From Erythrophleum ivorense (taxonomy: Eukaryota; Streptophyta; Magnoliopsida; Fabales; Fabaceae): a DNA stretch of 64,000 nt. The stretch is taken from positions 806,001 to 870,000 of the forward strand of contig JAIUCV010000230.1 in assembly GCA_026724425.1 (NCBI GenBank), written 5' to 3'. A program made the position numbers and the translations under genes. The notes beneath the pieces were generated by a model. It made no database searches and was not told the DNA's origin. It worked only from the letters and a program-made list of their open reading frames with translations. Positions 60,279 through 64,000 of this stretch are shown piece after piece; the first letter of the stretch is position 1; every line of letters starts with the position of its first letter.

Positions 60279-61823
60279 TGTCATAAATTTTGTGACATAA
60301 ATGCCGTGGGTACCTTCGTTTCCCCAAAGTATATCATGAGTGCTTCTATGATTGTTTGCTTTTAATTTGATTGGTCTGGAAACTTTACAATAATTTAAAA
60401 GCTATGATGAAATAATAAAATTTAAACTTCATTGTAGCTTTGTTTTAACTTCAATATCGTAATATAATTACATGACTTGTGTTCATCTTCGAATAGTCTT
60501 TGAACAAGAGGAAATAACGATCAAGAAGGAATCTAAGTTTAATTTTTTCTAATAAAATTATTACCAAAAATGTGGCTTTAGCAACAATTTTAACTGTTGC
60601 TACTTAGCAACAGTTTAAAAATCCATAATTGAATTGTCTGTTGCAATAAGTTTAACCATGGGTTTTATTAACGGTTGGTAAAATCAAAGCTAGACCAATG
60701 TTTAACCATGGTTTTGTAATTGTGGTTAAAATTTGTGATTTAAGGCAGCAGTTTTGACTGCTGCTAAATAAATATTTAATATTTTGTTGCCCTTTTTTTT
60801 AGCAAACCTAAAACAACAATTTGAAACTTCTTAGTTGGGTATTCCAAAAGAATTTTAACACAATTTAGATTAAAAGCATTAGGAAAATAATATATCAAGA
60901 AAAGAAATATACAAATTATCAAAATAAGATAATTGAAAAAGATTTCTAATGCAACATATAACAAACAAGACCATCCACTAAAAGGCCAATAGATAAAAAG
61001 AATTGTGAAGGAAATGATTTTGGGGTATTATTTGAGTTCTATTTCGCAAGGGATAAGTTAAAAGTAGTTGTAAACAAAATCTAAAGATCTTAAAGCTAGA
61101 CATACCCTATTTGCAAATAAGCTCTCTTTATTATTTGTCTTGAATAGTGCCAACTGAAATTCCTCTTGCAAATGAAACATATAAACCATCATAACCAAAA
61201 AAAAAAAGGTTTAGAATGACAAACTAGCAACACAAAGGATATTACCACTTATACATATAAAATAAGACACTTCAAATTACGTATTCATGTATTCTTTCAC
61301 GGATCTCACATTATAGTATGAAAAAGAAGATAGATATGCATTCATTCAAATGGTAGATTTTATTTAAATAATAAATCTCATAAGAGAAATGCAATTATCA
61401 TGTGAATTCTTCAAATGGGGAAAAAAAGAATTTTCAAGGGGGGTTAATAGGTGCTTTTGTAAAAAAAATGCAATAACATAAAAAATCTTAAATAAATATG
61501 TTGAGATAAAGATCTTGTAAACTCAAAAAGATCTTATTGACAAGATACTGTCAAAGAGAGTGAATATTTTGAAAATCAAGTAGACTTAAGAAGACTTTGT
61601 CGACTAGATTTTCTATCAAAATGTAATGACAAAAATAAGGTAAAGTCAAAGGAGAAGAAGTACACTATATATTATCCTAATTTAAACATATTGTCTTACA
61701 TCCAATCCCTTTGCAATCTTAAAGGATTTTCTCACTAACAAATCAAAGTTATTCAATAGTTTACATTTAGGTTTTCAAATTTACCTAAAACTTCTACAAG
61801 TGATTTTCTTAACTCACACACAT
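60279..61823. other. Gene-free sequence before the CACTA end
   Basis: AT-rich. At 60560-60770 there are short inverted motifs (GCAACAATTTTAACTGTTGC, AGCAGTTTTGACTGCTGC, TTTAACCATGG), like the subterminal part of an old DNA transposon. No coding region is recognised. Confidence 0.45.
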
Positions 61824-64000
61824 CACTACAAGAAAACAGCAAATTTGCGACGGAATTTAGTGACGGAATTTTGCTCCATCGCAAGTTCGTCGCAAATCCG
61901 TCACTAATTCTGTCGCAGACATTAGCGACGGAATTTGTGACAGAAATTTTCCGTCGCAAATATTTCTGTTGCTAATCCGTCGCTAATGTAGTTAGTGGCG
62001 GAATTTAGTGACGGAAAGTTCCGTCACTACTGAGCATGATAGCCAATTCCAATTTTGTGATGGAATTCTGTGACGGAATATTCCGTCACTAATTTAGCGA
62101 CGGAATTAGTGACGGAATTTATATTACAAAATTGTCTGTCGCTAATCCGTCGCTAAATCCGTCACAAATTATTTAAATATTATTTTTAATGATTTATGTA
62201 ATATAATGACTTAAATATATATGTATATATGAAACCGTTGCAAATTAGTTAAATATTATTAATTTTGTGTGTGTGTGTATATATATATTATAATTTAATA
62301 ATTTACATATTATAATATAAATTAATAATTTAATAATTTCAATATGAAAATAGTAAAATTTGATAAATAATAATGTGGTTAATTATTCTATAAGTAATAA
62401 AAGGTCTCCATTCTTGTTCAAAAATTAAAAAAATGTATAATTTATTTATTTTAAGTCATAAATTAATATAAATATAAAATATATTTAATTAAATAAAAAT
62501 AGTAAAAAAGTTTGCAAATTTAAAATCATGATTCAAACAACTGTGTATAAGGAATAATTAAAAAAATAAAAAATAAATAAAAGTGAAATAAATATTTCAC
62601 TCAACAAAATTCAAAAAATAAATGAAATAAAAAAATTATGACGCGTCTATTTTCCAAAATGTTATAAATATTAGAAATGATTCCACTCAGCTATTATTCT
62701 TTAATCACATCATGTCTCTTACCTCTTTGTGCTCCTAATCAGTTTTCTCTCTTTGTCATGGTATAAACTCTCAGTTAAATTCACACATTCTTCGTGGTAT
62801 TTCTCTATTTCTGTTAGCACTTTTTTAAGTGATCGTGTCAAGGTTTTTCCTTATTCAAAAACTAAGTATTTCTCTTATTTAAATATCAAATCTCTCAAAT
62901 TCTCTCAAAAGAAATAAAGACTAAATATTGAGAGGTGCAAAATCAAAAAAGAAATAGAGAGTATGATCTAAAATCTAATACATATTATATAGCTATATAG
63001 TTAGAGACGAAGAATAATATAAAAGAGTATGTATCTAATTTACTTTATTTTTACACCTATTCCTTTCCCCCCCTCAATCTCTTTTAATTACACTACATGC
63101 AAAAACATAATTAATATCCTTTTTATTTTCTTTCATTTTCAATTGAGATTTGATTTTTGTTGGTTCATATTTGTTTCCAATTACATTTGCAATAATTTTT
63201 CATTTCCTACTCATGAGAGTCCAAGGGATAAGAAAGCTTTTTTTCCCCTCCTAACATAACAAAGGGAAAAAACTTGTCAAAATGATTGTTCTTAGGATGA
63301 AAATTATCATAATATGCTATTAACTATTGTTTACCAATCTATGAAATCTTGCTAAGTAAATTATTTAATTACCCAACTTCTAATTTATAAAAAATAAAAA
63401 TAAGTTGTAGTAAATTTTACTATAACATAATGTTATATTAGTTAAATAATATGAAAAATAATTTTTTTTTGGTAGACTACATAGCATAGTAATGTATGTC
63501 TTTAAATTATAAAAAGGTATGTTACATATAATTTTGTTAATGTAAAATTTTTATATAAATTATGAGTTCATGACTTTTTTTTTTAATTTTCACTCTACTA
63601 ATAACTTATGTTGAGATTTGGCCTTAAGTATGAGTAATTTTTTTTAACAATTCAATATTATACAATTGGACTTTAAAATAAATTTCCTTTTGTATTATAT
63701 ATTTATTAAGGGATTTGAAAATAAATATCTATAAAATTTTACCTAAGTTTAGTACTTTAATTAATATATACTTTTGTGTGTGTGTGTGTGTGAGTTGGAA
63801 TTATATACTATAGTAGAAGAAAAGTTTATAATTTCTATTCTCTCAATATACTTTGAAAATTTTTTAATCCTGCTTAAATTGGAGTTAAGCTCATATTCTT
63901 ATTAAAGTGTATAAGCTTTTTAATATATATATATATATATATATATGATAATATGGAAGTTGTTAAATTTGATATAATAAATGAATTTTAACCTAGTTAT
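61824..64000 (+). mobile_element. One end of a CACTA (En/Spm-type) transposon
   Basis: It begins CACTACAAGAAAACAGC, the typical tip of plant CACTA elements, at 61824. The next 340 bp (to about 62165) hold many copies of a subterminal motif GCGACGGAATT or its complement, in both orientations. The opposite end is not found in the window, so the element's right border is unknown and may lie beyond 64000. The remaining sequence is AT-rich, with (GT)n at 63774-63792 and (AT)n at 63921-63945, and no transposase frame. Confidence 0.7.
61845..62165. repeat. Subterminal repeat cluster of the CACTA end
   Basis: About 18 copies of (T/A)GTGACGGAAT or GCGACGGAAT and their complements ATTCCGTCAC and TCCGTCGC, some paired as inverted repeats (GGAATATTCCGTCAC). 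These are expected transposase-binding-like sites of CACTA elements. Confidence 0.78.

Overview
The window looks like AT-rich nuclear DNA of a eudicot plant. It has GT-AG introns, plant transcription-factor and disease-resistance families, and dense nested LTR retrotransposons, LINEs and MITEs. I cannot name the species. There is no prokaryotic feature, rRNA or CRISPR array.

Layout. (1) 95-9833, + strand: 3' part of a gene for a protein with a coiled coil and a C-terminal C3HC4 RING finger of the RGLG type (probable E3 ubiquitin ligase). A long upstream intron holds an antisense Ty3/gypsy element (334-5787, 5-bp target duplication). (2) 13186-36039, + strand: a tandem paralogue whose coiled-coil part has been enlarged by repeated duplication of a two-exon module (A exon about 159 nt, B exon 180-201 nt, all phase 0-0). 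The exon order is A B A B A B A B H A B H A, where H exons are intronless A/B chimeras, followed by linker and RING exons. Its introns hold a short gypsy-type element (15836-17658) and a three-level nest: copia A (-, 22824-33996) contains copia B (+, about 27395-32665), whose left LTR contains a 320-bp MITE. Copia A also carries two LINE pieces. (3) 36938-40870: a shrunken copia element, then a CC-NBS-LRR resistance pseudogene split by a very short LTR element (38518-40055). That element is itself hit by a MITE nested in an older MITE. (4) 41048-42095: an inverted-repeat element with 23-bp palindromes. (5) 42632-42853: a third, dead copy of the RING exons. (6) 43335-46268, - strand: a two-exon gene for a conserved small one-helix membrane protein. 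(7) 47521-48835: a LINE 3' remnant. (8) 54143-57406, + strand: a complete four-exon NAC transcription factor gene. (9) 57407-64000: mostly gene-free, with tandem repeats, a possible small secreted-peptide gene or pseudogene at 60174, and one end of a CACTA transposon at 61824.

The supported host genes are the two RING genes (the second possibly damaged), the small membrane protein gene and the NAC gene. Most other coding similarity belongs to transposable elements or pseudogenes. The most distinctive observation is the exon-module amplification and exon fusion in the second RING gene.
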